Source: Rhizobium sp. ICMP 5592 (GTDB lineage: Bacteria > Pseudomonadota > Alphaproteobacteria > Rhizobiales > Rhizobiaceae). From it: 64,000 nucleotides of DNA. The position numbers and the translations under genes were made by a program. The notes under the pieces are model-generated. The model was given only the letters and a program-made list of their open reading frames with translations, was not told the DNA's origin and ran no database searches. Position 1 is the first letter of the stretch. Each line of letters begins with the position of its first letter. Where the stretch lies: contig NZ_QSNT01000002.1 in NCBI RefSeq assembly GCF_009498525.1, positions 248,001-312,000 of the forward strand. Reading direction: 5' to 3'. Shown piece after piece: positions 53,101 to 62,015 of this stretch.

Positions 53101-53838
53101 ATGCGCTTCGCAAGGATCGTCGTCATTTCGATAGCCGCCTTTTGCTCAGCGACAGGTGCTTTTGTTGACGATGGGAAAGATGCATATGTGCATGGGGACT
53201 ACAAGAAGGCCTTGGACGATTGGCAAGCTCTAGCTGCCCAAGATAATCCGCAAGCGGAATTTGGTCTTGGTCTTCTCTATGATCACGGCTATGGCGTGAC
53301 CCAAAGCTATGAGGCTGCAGCCGCTTGGTACCAGAAAGCAGCGGAGCAAGGCGACTTCAGGGCACAGGACAATCTCGGCTTACTATATCTATCAGGCCAT
53401 GGCGTTTCACAAAATGATGCAGTGGCTGCGATGTGGTTTTCCAAATCTGCCGCCCAAGGTATTTCTGACGCCCAGCATAATCTTGGTGTTATGTATCTTT
53501 GGGGGCGGGGCGTGAGCCAGGATGATGCGCAGGCCGTCATTTGGTTTCGAAAAGCGGCACAACAGGGGCATCCTAAAGCTCAGAATAATCTTGGCTTAAT
53601 GTATGAGCATAGTCGCGGCACAGCTCAAGATTATGCCCGAGCCATCTTTTGGTTCCGCAAGTCTGCCGAGCAAGGCGACGCTGCCGCAGAAAACAATTTA
53701 GGTCACATGTTTGAACTTGGCCTTGGTGTACTACAAGACACGGAACAAGCCGTTAGTTTGTATCGAAAGGCGGCTGAGCATGGAGATACCTCTGCAAAGC
53801 TTAATTTGCAGAGACTATTTCCTGTAAAGATCGGGTGA
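53101..53838 (+). CDS. Secreted Sel1-repeat (TPR-like) protein
   Basis: A 245-residue protein with a signal peptide (about 1-20) and five or six Sel1-like repeats of about 36 residues, each with A---L-G-LY--G-GV-QD---A--W--KAA-QG (for example DAQHNLGVMYLWGRGVSQDD). Such solenoids mediate protein contacts in envelope or exopolysaccharide regulation (ExoR is a rhizobial example, but this is shorter and not obviously ExoR). Third positions look more AT-rich than neighbours, hinting at transfer. The ATG at 53101 follows AAGGAAGTGATC. Confidence 0.8.
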   Translation: MRFARIVVISIAAFCSATGAFVDDGKDAYVHGDYKKALDDWQALAAQDNPQAEFGLGLLYDHGYGVTQSYEAAAAWYQKAAEQGDFRAQDNLGLLYLSGHGVSQNDAVAAMWFSKSAAQGISDAQHNLGVMYLWGRGVSQDDAQAVIWFRKAAQQGHPKAQNNLGLMYEHSRGTAQDYARAIFWFRKSAEQGDAAAENNLGHMFELGLGVLQDTEQAVSLYRKAAEHGDTSAKLNLQRLFPVKIG

Positions 53839-53914
53839 TCTTATAAGGGTTTTCTGCGGCGCTCTTTGCTGTCCCATCAGCTTCGGGTGGAACCCGATAT
53901 AAGCACTTGCGACT

Positions 53915-55369
53915 TCAATGCCCGCCGAGCATATCCTCGGGCGCCTTCTTGCGGTGGCCGCTGATTTCGGAGCCGGCGGTGCGCGAGAACTGGGCGTTCC
54001 AGATCCCGGCGAGAAGCGCGATCGCGGTGACGACGAGGAAGGCGACAGAGAAGTCGCTCATTTCGGCGGTCGCGTGTCCGCGCAGCTGCGTCGAGCCATG
54101 CAGGGCAAGGGCGGCGATGCAGATGCCGAGCGACAGCATCAACTGCTGGAACGTCGAGTAGAAGCTCGTCGCCGAGCTCATCTGGTCACGTTCGATCTCG
54201 TCATAGGCGATGGTGTTGTAGGCGGTGAACTGGAACGACATGAAGAAGCCGCAGAAGAACAGGATCGCGAAAATCACCGGCAGGGGCCAGTCGGGCTGGA
54301 AGATCGAGCAAAGCCCGTAGCCCAGCGTGCCGATCACGCCGAAGATCAGCAAGGCGGTGCGGAAGCCGAGGGTTCGCAGAATCCTGACCTGCAACGGCTT
54401 CATCGCCATGGAGCCGAGCGCGGTCGCGATGGCGATCTGGCCGGCTGCGGCGGCCGACATGCCGAAGCCAAGCTGCAGCATCAGCGGAATAAGGAAAGGA
54501 TGCGCGCCCTGGCTGATGCGGGTCAGCGAGCCGGCGATCACGGATGTGCGAAAGGTCGGCACCTTCATCAGCGAGAAATCCATGATCGGCGACGGGTGCT
54601 TGCGGGCATGGCGCAGGTAAGCGATGCCGAACAGCAGGCCGATCGCGATCAGGAAAATCGCCATATAGCCTTCGCCCTCGCGGCTCGACATTTCGAAGCC
54701 GAACAGCAGCGAGCCGAGCGAGATGCCCGAGAGGATGAAGCCGGAGAGGTCGAAGCGGCCGTTCCTCGGACCTTTCACCTCTTCGATGAACATCGATACC
54801 AGGATGAAACCGATGATGCCGATCGGCACGTTGATGTAGAAGATCCAGCGCCAGTCGAGATAGGTGACGAACAGGCCGCCGACCGGAGGGCCGAGGATCG
54901 GGCCGACAAGCGCCGGAATGAGCAGCCAGGACATGGCGTTCACCATATCCTTGCGCGCGACGCTGCGCATCAGCACCAGGCGTCCCACAGGCAGCATCAT
55001 GGCGCCACCAAGGCCCTGTATCAGGCGGGCGATGACGAGGAGAAACAGGTTCGGCGCTTGGGCGCAGAGGATCGAGCCGACGACGAAGATGGCAATCGCC
55101 GTTCGGAAGACGGTGCGCGACCCGAAGCGGTCGGCAATGGCGCCGCTCGCCGGAATGAAGATTGCAAGGCTGAGCAGATAGGAGGTGAGCGCGATGCTCA
55201 TCGCCGGTGCGCTGACGCCGAAGTCCCTCGCCATGGTCGGCAGGGCCGTGGCGAGCACGGTTGCGTCAAGCTGCTCCATGAACATGGCGCTTGCCACGAT
55301 AAGCGCTACTACACGAAAATTCGGTGCGGCCCGCCGGGTTGGGGCGGCCTGGAAAATCTGATCCGACAT
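53915..55369 (-). CDS. DHA2-family (EmrB/QacA-like) MFS exporter
   Basis: A 484-residue, fourteen-helix drug:H+ antiporter. QLDATVLATALPTMARDFG in helix 1, SGAIADRFGSRTVFR (motif A) and RLIQGLGGAMMLPVGRLVLMRSV place it in DHA2. LIPALVGPILGPPVGGLF is motif C of exporters. No EmrA-type partner is adjacent, so it probably works alone. The substrate is unknown. The start at 55369 is inside a longer open frame. The upstream ATG at 55429 is less likely. Confidence 0.88.
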   Translation of the reverse strand: MSDQIFQAAPTRRAAPNFRVVALIVASAMFMEQLDATVLATALPTMARDFGVSAPAMSIALTSYLLSLAIFIPASGAIADRFGSRTVFRTAIAIFVVGSILCAQAPNLFLLVIARLIQGLGGAMMLPVGRLVLMRSVARKDMVNAMSWLLIPALVGPILGPPVGGLFVTYLDWRWIFYINVPIGIIGFILVSMFIEEVKGPRNGRFDLSGFILSGISLGSLLFGFEMSSREGEGYMAIFLIAIGLLFGIAYLRHARKHPSPIMDFSLMKVPTFRTSVIAGSLTRISQGAHPFLIPLMLQLGFGMSAAAAGQIAIATALGSMAMKPLQVRILRTLGFRTALLIFGVIGTLGYGLCSIFQPDWPLPVIFAILFFCGFFMSFQFTAYNTIAYDEIERDQMSSATSFYSTFQQLMLSLGICIAALALHGSTQLRGHATAEMSDFSVAFLVVTAIALLAGIWNAQFSRTAGSEISGHRKKAPEDMLGGH

Positions 55370-55694
55370 TGTCGGGGATCGCTCTCGATGGTGCGGAGGG
55401 GTCCAAAGACAGAACCGCAAGTCTGACAACAGCGCAAAGGCCGATTGGAATGCGGGTTGTATACTCCCGCTTACGCGCGATGACTATATCAGAAATCGCA
55501 AATCTTATTGATCGAAATGGAAAAAGTGACGCAGGCGGGCAGGAATGCCACAGCCGATGAATGCCAGATGAACAGAAGGCCGCGATCGGTCACGGCCTGT
55601 TTTTTCGTGTAAGATGGCGTGTCCCCTGTCGATGGTTTCCTGCCGACAATTTGCTCCAACAGCGGAGCCATCGCCGGCCGGATCGAGCGAGGGA
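55370..55694. other. Intergenic region between the MFS exporter and ggt
   Basis: 325 bp between two leftward genes. It carries the MFS promoter and a terminator-type hairpin at 55577-55605. Small frames here are not protein-like. Confidence 0.45.
55577..55605 (+). terminator. Terminator-like hairpin downstream of ggt
   Basis: AGGCCG (55577-55582) pairs with CGGCCT (55593-55598), followed on the plus strand by GTTTTTT. The T-run points rightward although the adjacent gene ggt reads leftward. It may act both ways, or end an unrecognised plus-strand transcript. Confidence 0.5.
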
Positions 55695-57440
55695 TCAATA
55701 GCCGGCGGCAAGGCCCGAGCCGGCGCGGCTGTCCATCGCGCCGTTGTAGCGGGCGCCTTCGCCCTTGACGATATCGCTGAGGCTCTTGCCCCCGACGAGA
55801 ATGCCGGCCGCTTTCCCCCAGACCGGCCAGTCGCCGCCGATCTGGACATTGTAGCCCATGCCGGTCAGCAGCTTGATCGTGTCGGGCGAGAGGGCATAGG
55901 GCTCGGTATAGATACGGTCCGGCAGCCATTGATGATGGATGCGCGGCGCATCGATCGCCTGCTGGATATCCATGCCGAAATCGATGACGTTGATAATCGC
56001 TTCGAGCGTGATGGTGATGATGCGCGAGCCGCCGGGGCTGCCGATCACCATGAAGGGTTTGCCGTCCTTGGCGATGATCGTCGGGCTCATGGAGGAGAGC
56101 GGCGTCTTCTTCGGCTGGATGGCGTTGGCTTCACCCTGCACTAGGCCGTATAGGTTCGGCACGCCGGGCTTGGAGGTGAAGTCGTCCATCTCGTTATTGA
56201 GCAGGATGCCGGTGCCGGGCGCGACGACGCCGGCGCCGAAGGAGCCATTCAGCGTATAGGTCACTGCTACCGCATTGCCGTCGTTGTCGACGATGGAATA
56301 ATGCGTCGTCTCATGGCTCTCGCCGAGACCCTTCGGCATCAGATCCTTGGAGACGCCGGCACGATAAGGATCGATGCTGTCGCGGATCTTCCTGGCATAG
56401 TCCTTGTCCAGCAGCTTGGCGACCGGATTGTCGACGAAATCGGGGTCGCCCAGCGTGGAGTTGCGGTCGACATAGGCGTGGCGCATGGCCTCGGTCATGA
56501 GATGCACGGTGTCGGCCGAGGCGTAGCCGGTATAGGAAAGCGGATAGCCTTCCAGCACGTTGAGGATTTCGCAGATGATCACGCCACCGGAGGAGGGTGG
56601 CGGCGAGGATATGATCTCGTAGCCACGGTAATTGCACTTCACCGGGTCGAGTTCGCGGACCTTGTACTGCTCGAAGTCAACTTTCGCCAGGATGCCGCCC
56701 TTGTCCTGGCTGGCCTTGACGATGGCATCGGCGGTCGATCCCTTGTAGAATCCATCCGGCCCCTGTTCGGAAATGCTCGACAGCGCCGCGCCGAGGTCCG
56801 GCTGGGTGAACCGGTCGCCGGTCGAGAAGGGTGCGCCGTTCGGCTTGGTGAAGATCGCGGCGGTTGCCGGATCGCGCGACAACCACTTCTTGCCTTCGTT
56901 CAGCTCGGCGGCGTCGGCCTGGTTCAGCGTGAAGCCTTCCTTGGCATAGCGGATCGCCGGCGCCATCAGCTCCTGGCGGGTTTTCGTGCCGTATTTCTCG
57001 CGGGCGGTTTCGAAGCCCATGACGGAGCCCGGCACGCCGACGGCGAGATAGCCGTCCGTGCTGGCACCCTTGACGACGTTGCCCTTGTCGTCGAGGTACA
57101 TGGTCTTGGTGGACGCCTGCGGTGCGCGCTCGCGGAAATCGAGAAAGGCGGTCTTGCCGTCCTTCAGCCGTATGGTCATGAAGCCGCCGCCGCCGATATT
57201 ACCGGCGGTCGGATAGACCACGGCAAGCGCATAGCCGACCGCCACTGCCGCATCGACGGCATTGCCGCCGCTTTTCAGCACCTCGACGCCGATATCGGTC
57301 GCCAGATGCTGGGCGGTCACCACCATCCCATGCTCGGCTTCAACCGGCTGGGGTGCGGCGGCCTGGACCGTCGTGATGGAGAAAAGCCCGAAGGCGAGGA
57401 TGGTGGCTGAGGATATCGCCCGCTGGCGGAAATGGCGCAT
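55695..57440 (-). CDS. ggt: Gamma-glutamyltransferase
   Basis: A 581-residue Ntn-hydrolase proenzyme, exported by a signal peptide (about 1-27, VQA). The autoprocessing and catalytic Thr379 lies in HETTHYSIVD, giving a large and a small subunit. The oxyanion/glutamate site is SSPPPSSGG and SMSPTIIAKDGKPFMVIGSPGG is in the small subunit. It hydrolyses or transfers the gamma-glutamyl group of glutathione in the periplasm, a source of cysteine/glycine and sulfur. It is a single gene. Confidence 0.95.
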   Translation of the reverse strand: MRHFRQRAISSATILAFGLFSITTVQAAAPQPVEAEHGMVVTAQHLATDIGVEVLKSGGNAVDAAVAVGYALAVVYPTAGNIGGGGFMTIRLKDGKTAFLDFRERAPQASTKTMYLDDKGNVVKGASTDGYLAVGVPGSVMGFETAREKYGTKTRQELMAPAIRYAKEGFTLNQADAAELNEGKKWLSRDPATAAIFTKPNGAPFSTGDRFTQPDLGAALSSISEQGPDGFYKGSTADAIVKASQDKGGILAKVDFEQYKVRELDPVKCNYRGYEIISSPPPSSGGVIICEILNVLEGYPLSYTGYASADTVHLMTEAMRHAYVDRNSTLGDPDFVDNPVAKLLDKDYARKIRDSIDPYRAGVSKDLMPKGLGESHETTHYSIVDNDGNAVAVTYTLNGSFGAGVVAPGTGILLNNEMDDFTSKPGVPNLYGLVQGEANAIQPKKTPLSSMSPTIIAKDGKPFMVIGSPGGSRIITITLEAIINVIDFGMDIQQAIDAPRIHHQWLPDRIYTEPYALSPDTIKLLTGMGYNVQIGGDWPVWGKAAGILVGGKSLSDIVKGEGARYNGAMDSRAGSGLAAGY

Positions 57441-57785
57441 GATGGTCCCTCTTGGAGTTTGTTATCGGGATAAAGGAGCTCATCACAGGCAGGGTGTCCA
57501 GTATGACGAAGGCGATTTCCGGCAGCGTAAATGCATCGGTCTTCGCAGCTGTCGACGCTGAATCAGCCTGGCAAAAAGCAGCCTTTCAGCCGCGATACTC
57601 GGAGCCATTGTCGGCCTTTGAAACCGACTAGTATTAAATGCAAATCGCGCGATCGCCCTTTCGTATTAATGCCGCCGCAAAATGTAGGAGACAGACGTTT
57701 TCCACACTCGCAATATTTTATTCATCAGGGCAGTCTACTTTAGGTATGTGTATATCGAGGCCGAAGTATTGCGTGGAGAGTAACG
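57441..57785. other. Intergenic region between ggt and the zinc-ribbon gene
   Basis: 345 bp holding the divergent promoters. Nothing else is recognised: no repeat, no strong hairpin, and no protein-like frame. Confidence 0.45.
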
Positions 57786-57983
57786 ATGGCCGTCACGAAA
57801 CTTGAGCAGTGGAAGAACGAACGCAAGAATAAACCCAAGCCCTTCGTCGTTGTCGAAAAGACGCATGTCGTCGAAATCGAATGCGCCCATTGCCGACGGC
57901 ATTTCTTTCGGTGGATATCGACGGCGCCGGCCTATTGGCGCTGCGAGGATTGCGCGCAAACCGCCGATCTCGTTCAATCCTGA
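57786..57983 (+). CDS. Zinc-ribbon miniprotein of unknown function
   Basis: A 65-residue basic protein. Two C-x2-C knuckles (ECAHC and RCEDC, about 20 residues apart) form a probable zinc ribbon, preceded by a charged helix (KLEQWKNERKNKPKP). RBS GGAGAG. The stop is only 2 bp from the stop of the convergent glycerate kinase gene. It is too small for an enzyme. RNA, DNA or protein binding is plausible. I have no family name. Confidence 0.7.
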   Translation: MAVTKLEQWKNERKNKPKPFVVVEKTHVVEIECAHCRRHFFRWISTAPAYWRCEDCAQTADLVQS

Positions 57984-57985
57984 CG

Positions 57986-59251
57986 TCAGGCAATCAGAAT
58001 AGCTCTGATATCATTGACATTCGTGCCGGTCGGGCCGGGGACGAAGAGATCGCCGATCGCGTTGAATGCCGTCCAGGCATCGTTGTTTCTGAGCATTTCG
58101 GCAGGCACCAGCCCGGCCTTGCGCAAACGCGCCACCGTGCTTGCGTCGGCAAAGGCGCCGGCATTGTCCTCGCTGCCATCGATACCATCCGTATCCGCCG
58201 CCATGGCATGAATGCCGGCATGGCCATCGATGTCAATCGCCAGCGACAGCAGGAATTCGGAGTTTCGCCCGCCCTTGCCCTTGCCTGTCAGCGTCACCGT
58301 CGTCTCGCCGCCGGAGAGCAGCACGATCGGCTTCGTAAAGGGCCGGTTACGATGCAGGATTTCGCGGGCGAGGGCGGCATGCATGTGCGCCGCCTCGCGG
58401 GCCTCGCCCTCGATCGCATCCGAAAGGATGGCGGCCTCGATGCCGGCTTCGCGCGCTACCTGGGCCGCGGCCTCGAGCGAGACACCGGCCGAAGCAATAA
58501 GATGCACTTCGTTGCGGGCAAAGCGCGGATCGGCCGGCCGTGGCGCATCGGCCTCCGGCTTTTCGATATAAGCGAGGACGGCGGCGGGCAGGTCGATACG
58601 ATAGAGGCGGATCAAGTCCAGCGCTTCAGCGCGCGTGCCGGCGCCAGGCACGGTCGGGCCGGAGGCGACGAGCGCCGGGTCGTCGCCTGGAATGTCGGAA
58701 ACCACCAACGAGACGACCTTGGCCGGATAGGCAGCCGTGGCAAGACGACCGCCCTTGATGGTCGACAGATGTTTGCGGATGACATTCATCACCGAGATGG
58801 GTGCGCCGGAGGCGAGCAGGGCCTTGTTGACGGCGATCTCGTCGGCAAGGGTGAGGGCGCCAGCAGGTGAGGGCAGCAGTGCCGAGCCGCCGCCGGAGAT
58901 CAGCGCGATCACCAGATCGTCCTCCGTCAGGCCCTCGACCAGCTTCAACAGCCGCCCCGAGGCGACAAGGCCGGCTTCGTCGGGCACCGGATGGGCGGCT
59001 TCGATGATCTCGATATGGCGGCAGGGGGCGGCGAAGCCGTATCGGGTCACCACCAGCCCTTCCAGCGGGCCATCCCAGCATTGCTCCAGAGCCGCCGCCA
59101 TCTGTGCCGACCCCTTGCCAGCGCCGATGACGATCGTCCGTCCTTTCGGCCTTGCCGGCAGGTGGGTGCGGATACCGGTCAGCGGATCGGCGGCACGGAC
59201 GGCGGCGTCAAAGAGGGAGGTGAGGAAGGCGCGGGGATCGGAAACGGTCAT
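57986..59251 (-). CDS. Glycerate 2-kinase (MOFRL/TtuD family)
   Basis: A 421-residue class-II glycerate kinase. The N-terminal DUF4147 domain has TIVIGAGKGSAQMAAALE and LISGGGSALLPSPAG. KHLSTIKGGRLA contributes to the active site. The C-terminal MOFRL domain has VLLSGGETTVTLTGKGKGGRNSEFLLSLA. It phosphorylates glycerate from hydroxypyruvate/tartronate or serine-cycle type metabolism. No tartrate or hydroxypyruvate reductase gene is adjacent, though a 2-hydroxyacid dehydrogenase lies 21 kb away. Confidence 0.92.
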   Translation of the reverse strand: MTVSDPRAFLTSLFDAAVRAADPLTGIRTHLPARPKGRTIVIGAGKGSAQMAAALEQCWDGPLEGLVVTRYGFAAPCRHIEIIEAAHPVPDEAGLVASGRLLKLVEGLTEDDLVIALISGGGSALLPSPAGALTLADEIAVNKALLASGAPISVMNVIRKHLSTIKGGRLATAAYPAKVVSLVVSDIPGDDPALVASGPTVPGAGTRAEALDLIRLYRIDLPAAVLAYIEKPEADAPRPADPRFARNEVHLIASAGVSLEAAAQVAREAGIEAAILSDAIEGEAREAAHMHAALAREILHRNRPFTKPIVLLSGGETTVTLTGKGKGGRNSEFLLSLAIDIDGHAGIHAMAADTDGIDGSEDNAGAFADASTVARLRKAGLVPAEMLRNNDAWTAFNAIGDLFVPGPTGTNVNDIRAILIA

Positions 59252-59404
59252 GTCGAAATCTGCCTGTCTGCGATGAGCTCGTAACCATTTGGTGGCTCAA
59301 CTGGCGTCGGCGCGCAAGGGTGGGGAAGGCCGATTGTGTCCGGCAAGGTGAATCCCTATGTTTCGAACAACAGTTTCAACCTTTTAATTTGAGGGATTTT
59401 CGAT

Positions 59405-59833
59405 ATGGCCGAGTTGAGAGTGAAGACGAGACAGACGGGTGCCACCGCAACCGTCGGCCGCACCGGCTTTCCGCATGTGACCTCGGTCACCGGCGGCGAG
59501 ATCGACATCGTCACTTCGCCGTCGCAGCCGGGCTTCAATCCGCTCGACCTGCTTTACTCGTCGCTGTCGGCCTGCTTGGTTCTCAGTGCCCGCATGGCTG
59601 CAAGCAGCCTCGGCGTGCTCGACAAGCTGACGGAAGTCACCGCCGTCGTGACCGGCGAGAAGGCGACGGAAGGGTTGTCGCGCGTCGAAAAATTCAACAT
59701 CGCCTTTACCATCAAGGGCGATTTCGGCGACGAGATCCGCAATGCAATTGCACATGCCGCCGAGGACGAGATCTGCACGGTCAGCAATACGATCCGTGGC
59801 AATCCGAAGTTTGAGACGGTGATTTCGGGGTGA
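59405..59833 (+). CDS. OsmC-family peroxidase-like protein
   Basis: A 142-residue OsmC-fold protein. GFNPLDLLYSSLSACLVLSARMAA carries the first reactive Cys and DEICTVSNTIRG the second. Together they would reduce organic hydroperoxides with lipoyl or thiol donors, in the YhfA/OsmC branch. The RBS is GAGGGATTTTCGAT. A palindromic repeat element follows the stop, probably serving as terminator. Confidence 0.88.
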   Translation: MAELRVKTRQTGATATVGRTGFPHVTSVTGGEIDIVTSPSQPGFNPLDLLYSSLSACLVLSARMAASSLGVLDKLTEVTAVVTGEKATEGLSRVEKFNIAFTIKGDFGDEIRNAIAHAAEDEICTVSNTIRGNPKFETVISG

Positions 59834-59840
59834 GACGATA

Positions 59841-59984
59841 AAACCTTCTCCCCCAGCGGGGAGAAGGATGCGCGAAGCGCAGGTTGAGGGGGCGTTGCAC
59901 CGTAAGGCTGCCCTTCGCTCGCCGCTCAGGGCGCGCCCTCATCCGCCCTGTCGGGCACCTTCTCCCCGAGGGGAGAAGGAGTAA
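59841..59984. repeat. Composite palindromic repeat (CCTTCTCCCC type)
   Basis: Two hairpins, CCTTCTCCCC-CAGC-GGGGAGAAGG at the left and CCTTCTCCCC-GA-GGGGAGAAGG at the right, flank a segment with GCGCGAAGCGC and the stretch CCTCATCCGCCCTGTCGGGC. This repeat type is widespread between genes in Rhizobiales. It ends the OsmC transcript and runs into the 3-prime end of the convergent gene. Confidence 0.7.
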
Positions 59985-60519
59985 ATGGCAGCTCAAACCC
60001 ATCCAGATACACCCCAAGCTCCGGATCGATATCCACCTTCACCACATTGGTATAGACCGCCGTGGCGATCATGATGCCGGCGAAAGCGACGAGGTTGACG
60101 AGGGTTGGTTCGTCATAGCGCGACTTCAACTGCGCCCACAATTCCTCCGGCACGGCGTTGGAATCCTTGACGATGGACTTGCCGAAATCGATCAGCAGCG
60201 CTTCGTCTTCGGTCGGTACGATCGCCTCCGGCGTCAGGCCGGCATTGATCAGCGCGCGGCGGAAGAAGCCGACGGGGATGATCGCGCAGCTTTCCAGCGA
60301 AATCGCCTGGCAGAAGAGCCAGACGGCGCGGTCGTCCAATGCCGGGCGAAGTTCCTCGCGCAGGGTGAACCATTCGGCATAGATGCGGTGCGCCACGGGC
60401 GAATGCAGCAGCGTCCGCTTCATGTTGGTCATGCGGCCGCGCAGCGCCACCTCGCGGTCATGCTCGGCGCGGACGGCGTCGGAGGCGGTGTCGTAGTCGA
60501 TCGGCGTGATATGGCTCAT
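59926..60519 (-). CDS. AhpD-like (carboxymuconolactone decarboxylase family) protein with repeat-encoded tail
   Basis: A 197-residue protein of the CMD/AhpD-like type found beside FMN monooxygenases. Landmarks are RMTNMKRTLLHSPVAHRIYA, a region with only one Cys (LESCAIIP) in place of the C-x2-C, and LVNLVAFAGIMIATAVYTNVV. The last ~19 residues (FTPSPLGEKVPDRADEGAP) are the translation of a palindromic repeat, so the original C-terminus was probably at about YLDGFELP. It is the second gene after the monooxygenase, 10 bp downstream. Confidence 0.75.
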   Translation of the reverse strand: MSHITPIDYDTASDAVRAEHDREVALRGRMTNMKRTLLHSPVAHRIYAEWFTLREELRPALDDRAVWLFCQAISLESCAIIPVGFFRRALINAGLTPEAIVPTEDEALLIDFGKSIVKDSNAVPEELWAQLKSRYDEPTLVNLVAFAGIMIATAVYTNVVKVDIDPELGVYLDGFELPFTPSPLGEKVPDRADEGAP

Positions 60520-60529
60520 CGGTTGTCTC

Positions 60530-61876
60530 TTATTGCGCCGCTTCGGAAAGTGATGGGAAGAAGCGATTGTCCGGGCGCGGCAGGCCGAGATGGTCGCGCA
60601 ATGTCGTGCCCTCGTAGTCGCGGCGGAAGATGCCGCGGCGTTGCAGTTCCGGAACGACGCGGGTGGTGACGTCAAGCAGGCCCTGCGGCAGGAAGGGGAA
60701 GACGACGTTGAAGCCGTCGGAGCCTTCCTCGTGCAGCCATTGCTCCATCTCGTCGGCGATGGTCTGCGGTGTGCCGACGAAGGCGAGGCCGGCATAGCCG
60801 CCGAGACGCTGGGCAAGCTGGCGCACGGTCAGCTTCTCTTCCGCGGCCAAAGCGATAACGCGTTCGCGGCCGCTTTTGCTGGCATTGGTTTCTGGCGTTG
60901 CCGGCAGCGGGCCGTCCGGGTCGAAGCCGGAAGCATCATGGCCGAGCGAGATCGACAGAGAGGCGATGGCGCTGTCGTAATGCACCAGGCTGTCGAGCTT
61001 GGCGCGCTTGGCCTTGGCCTCCTCGATCGTATCGCCGACGACGATGAAGGCGGCGGGGAGGATCTTCAGGTGATCCGGATTGCGGCCGATCTTTTTCATC
61101 CGGCCCTTGATATCGGCGAAGATCGCCTTGCCGTCGGCGAGATTGCGAGGGGCGGCAAAGACCGCTTCCGCCGTTTCGGCGGCGAGCTGGCGGCCAACGT
61201 CGGATTGCCCGGCCTGGACGATCACCGGCCAGCCCTGCGGAGGGCGGGCGATGTTGAGCGGCCCGCGCACGCTGAGCTCCTCGCCCTTGTGGGCAAGCAC
61301 ATGCATCTTTTCCGGGTCGAAGAAGATCCCGCTTTCGGCATCGCGGATGAAGGCATCATCGGCAAAGCTGTCCCAGAGGCCGGTGACGACATCGTAGAAT
61401 TCGCGGGCGCGATGATAGCGCTCGCCGTGCTCCATATGTTCGTCAAGACCGAAATTCAGCGCGGCATCCGGGTTGGAGGTCGTGACGATATTCCAGCCGG
61501 CACGGCCGCCGCTGATATGGTCGAGCGAGGCGAAGCGTCGGGCGATGTGGTAGGGCTGATCGAAGGTGGTCGATGCGGTGGCGACGAGGCCGATCCTTTC
61601 GGTGACGGCGGCGAGCGCCGAGAGCAGGGTGAAGGGCTCGAAGGACGTCACGGTATGGCTACGCTTCAGCGCCTCGACCGGCATGTTCAGCACGGCGAGG
61701 TGATCGGCCATGAAGAAGGCATCGAACTTCGCCTGTTCCAGTGCCTGGGCGAAGCCCTTGATGTGTTGGAAGTTGAAATTCGCATCCGGATAGGCGCCGG
61801 GGTAGCGCCAGGCGCCGGTGTGCAGGCTGACGGGGCGCATGAAGGCCCCAAGCTTTAATTGCTTCTGTGCAGTCAT
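60530..61876 (-). CDS. FMN-dependent monooxygenase, NtaA/SnaA/DszA family (second copy)
   Basis: A 448-residue LLM flavin monooxygenase. KLGAFMRPVSLHTGAWRYPG, FAQALEQAKFDAFFMADHLAV, GGRAGWNIVTTSNPDAALNFG, HGERYHRAREFYDVVTGLWDS and WPVIVQAGQSDVGRQLAAETAE identify the group. It is a different subgroup from the enzyme at 40760. It forms an operon with an AhpD-like protein and lies beside LysR and SDR genes. The substrate and the flavin reductase are not identifiable in the window. Confidence 0.9.
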   Translation of the reverse strand: MTAQKQLKLGAFMRPVSLHTGAWRYPGAYPDANFNFQHIKGFAQALEQAKFDAFFMADHLAVLNMPVEALKRSHTVTSFEPFTLLSALAAVTERIGLVATASTTFDQPYHIARRFASLDHISGGRAGWNIVTTSNPDAALNFGLDEHMEHGERYHRAREFYDVVTGLWDSFADDAFIRDAESGIFFDPEKMHVLAHKGEELSVRGPLNIARPPQGWPVIVQAGQSDVGRQLAAETAEAVFAAPRNLADGKAIFADIKGRMKKIGRNPDHLKILPAAFIVVGDTIEEAKAKRAKLDSLVHYDSAIASLSISLGHDASGFDPDGPLPATPETNASKSGRERVIALAAEEKLTVRQLAQRLGGYAGLAFVGTPQTIADEMEQWLHEEGSDGFNVVFPFLPQGLLDVTTRVVPELQRRGIFRRDYEGTTLRDHLGLPRPDNRFFPSLSEAAQ

Positions 61877-62015
61877 GGATCCAGTCCCTCTCGAAAATCA
61901 TGGGGTCATGGCGGCGCGCGAACGGGCGCCGGCGAGACTATCCCCCTCGACGTAGGAGTGCCGCCGGCGCATTCAAAGAGCTGGTTTCATTTATTTGATC
62001 GGTTCGGGAAAATAT

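Noticed and set aside
53918..55426. 502-codon open frame antisense to the DHA2 exporter
   Set aside because: The sequence is Gly/Arg/Glu/Asp-rich without motifs. The exporter reading on the other strand is certain.
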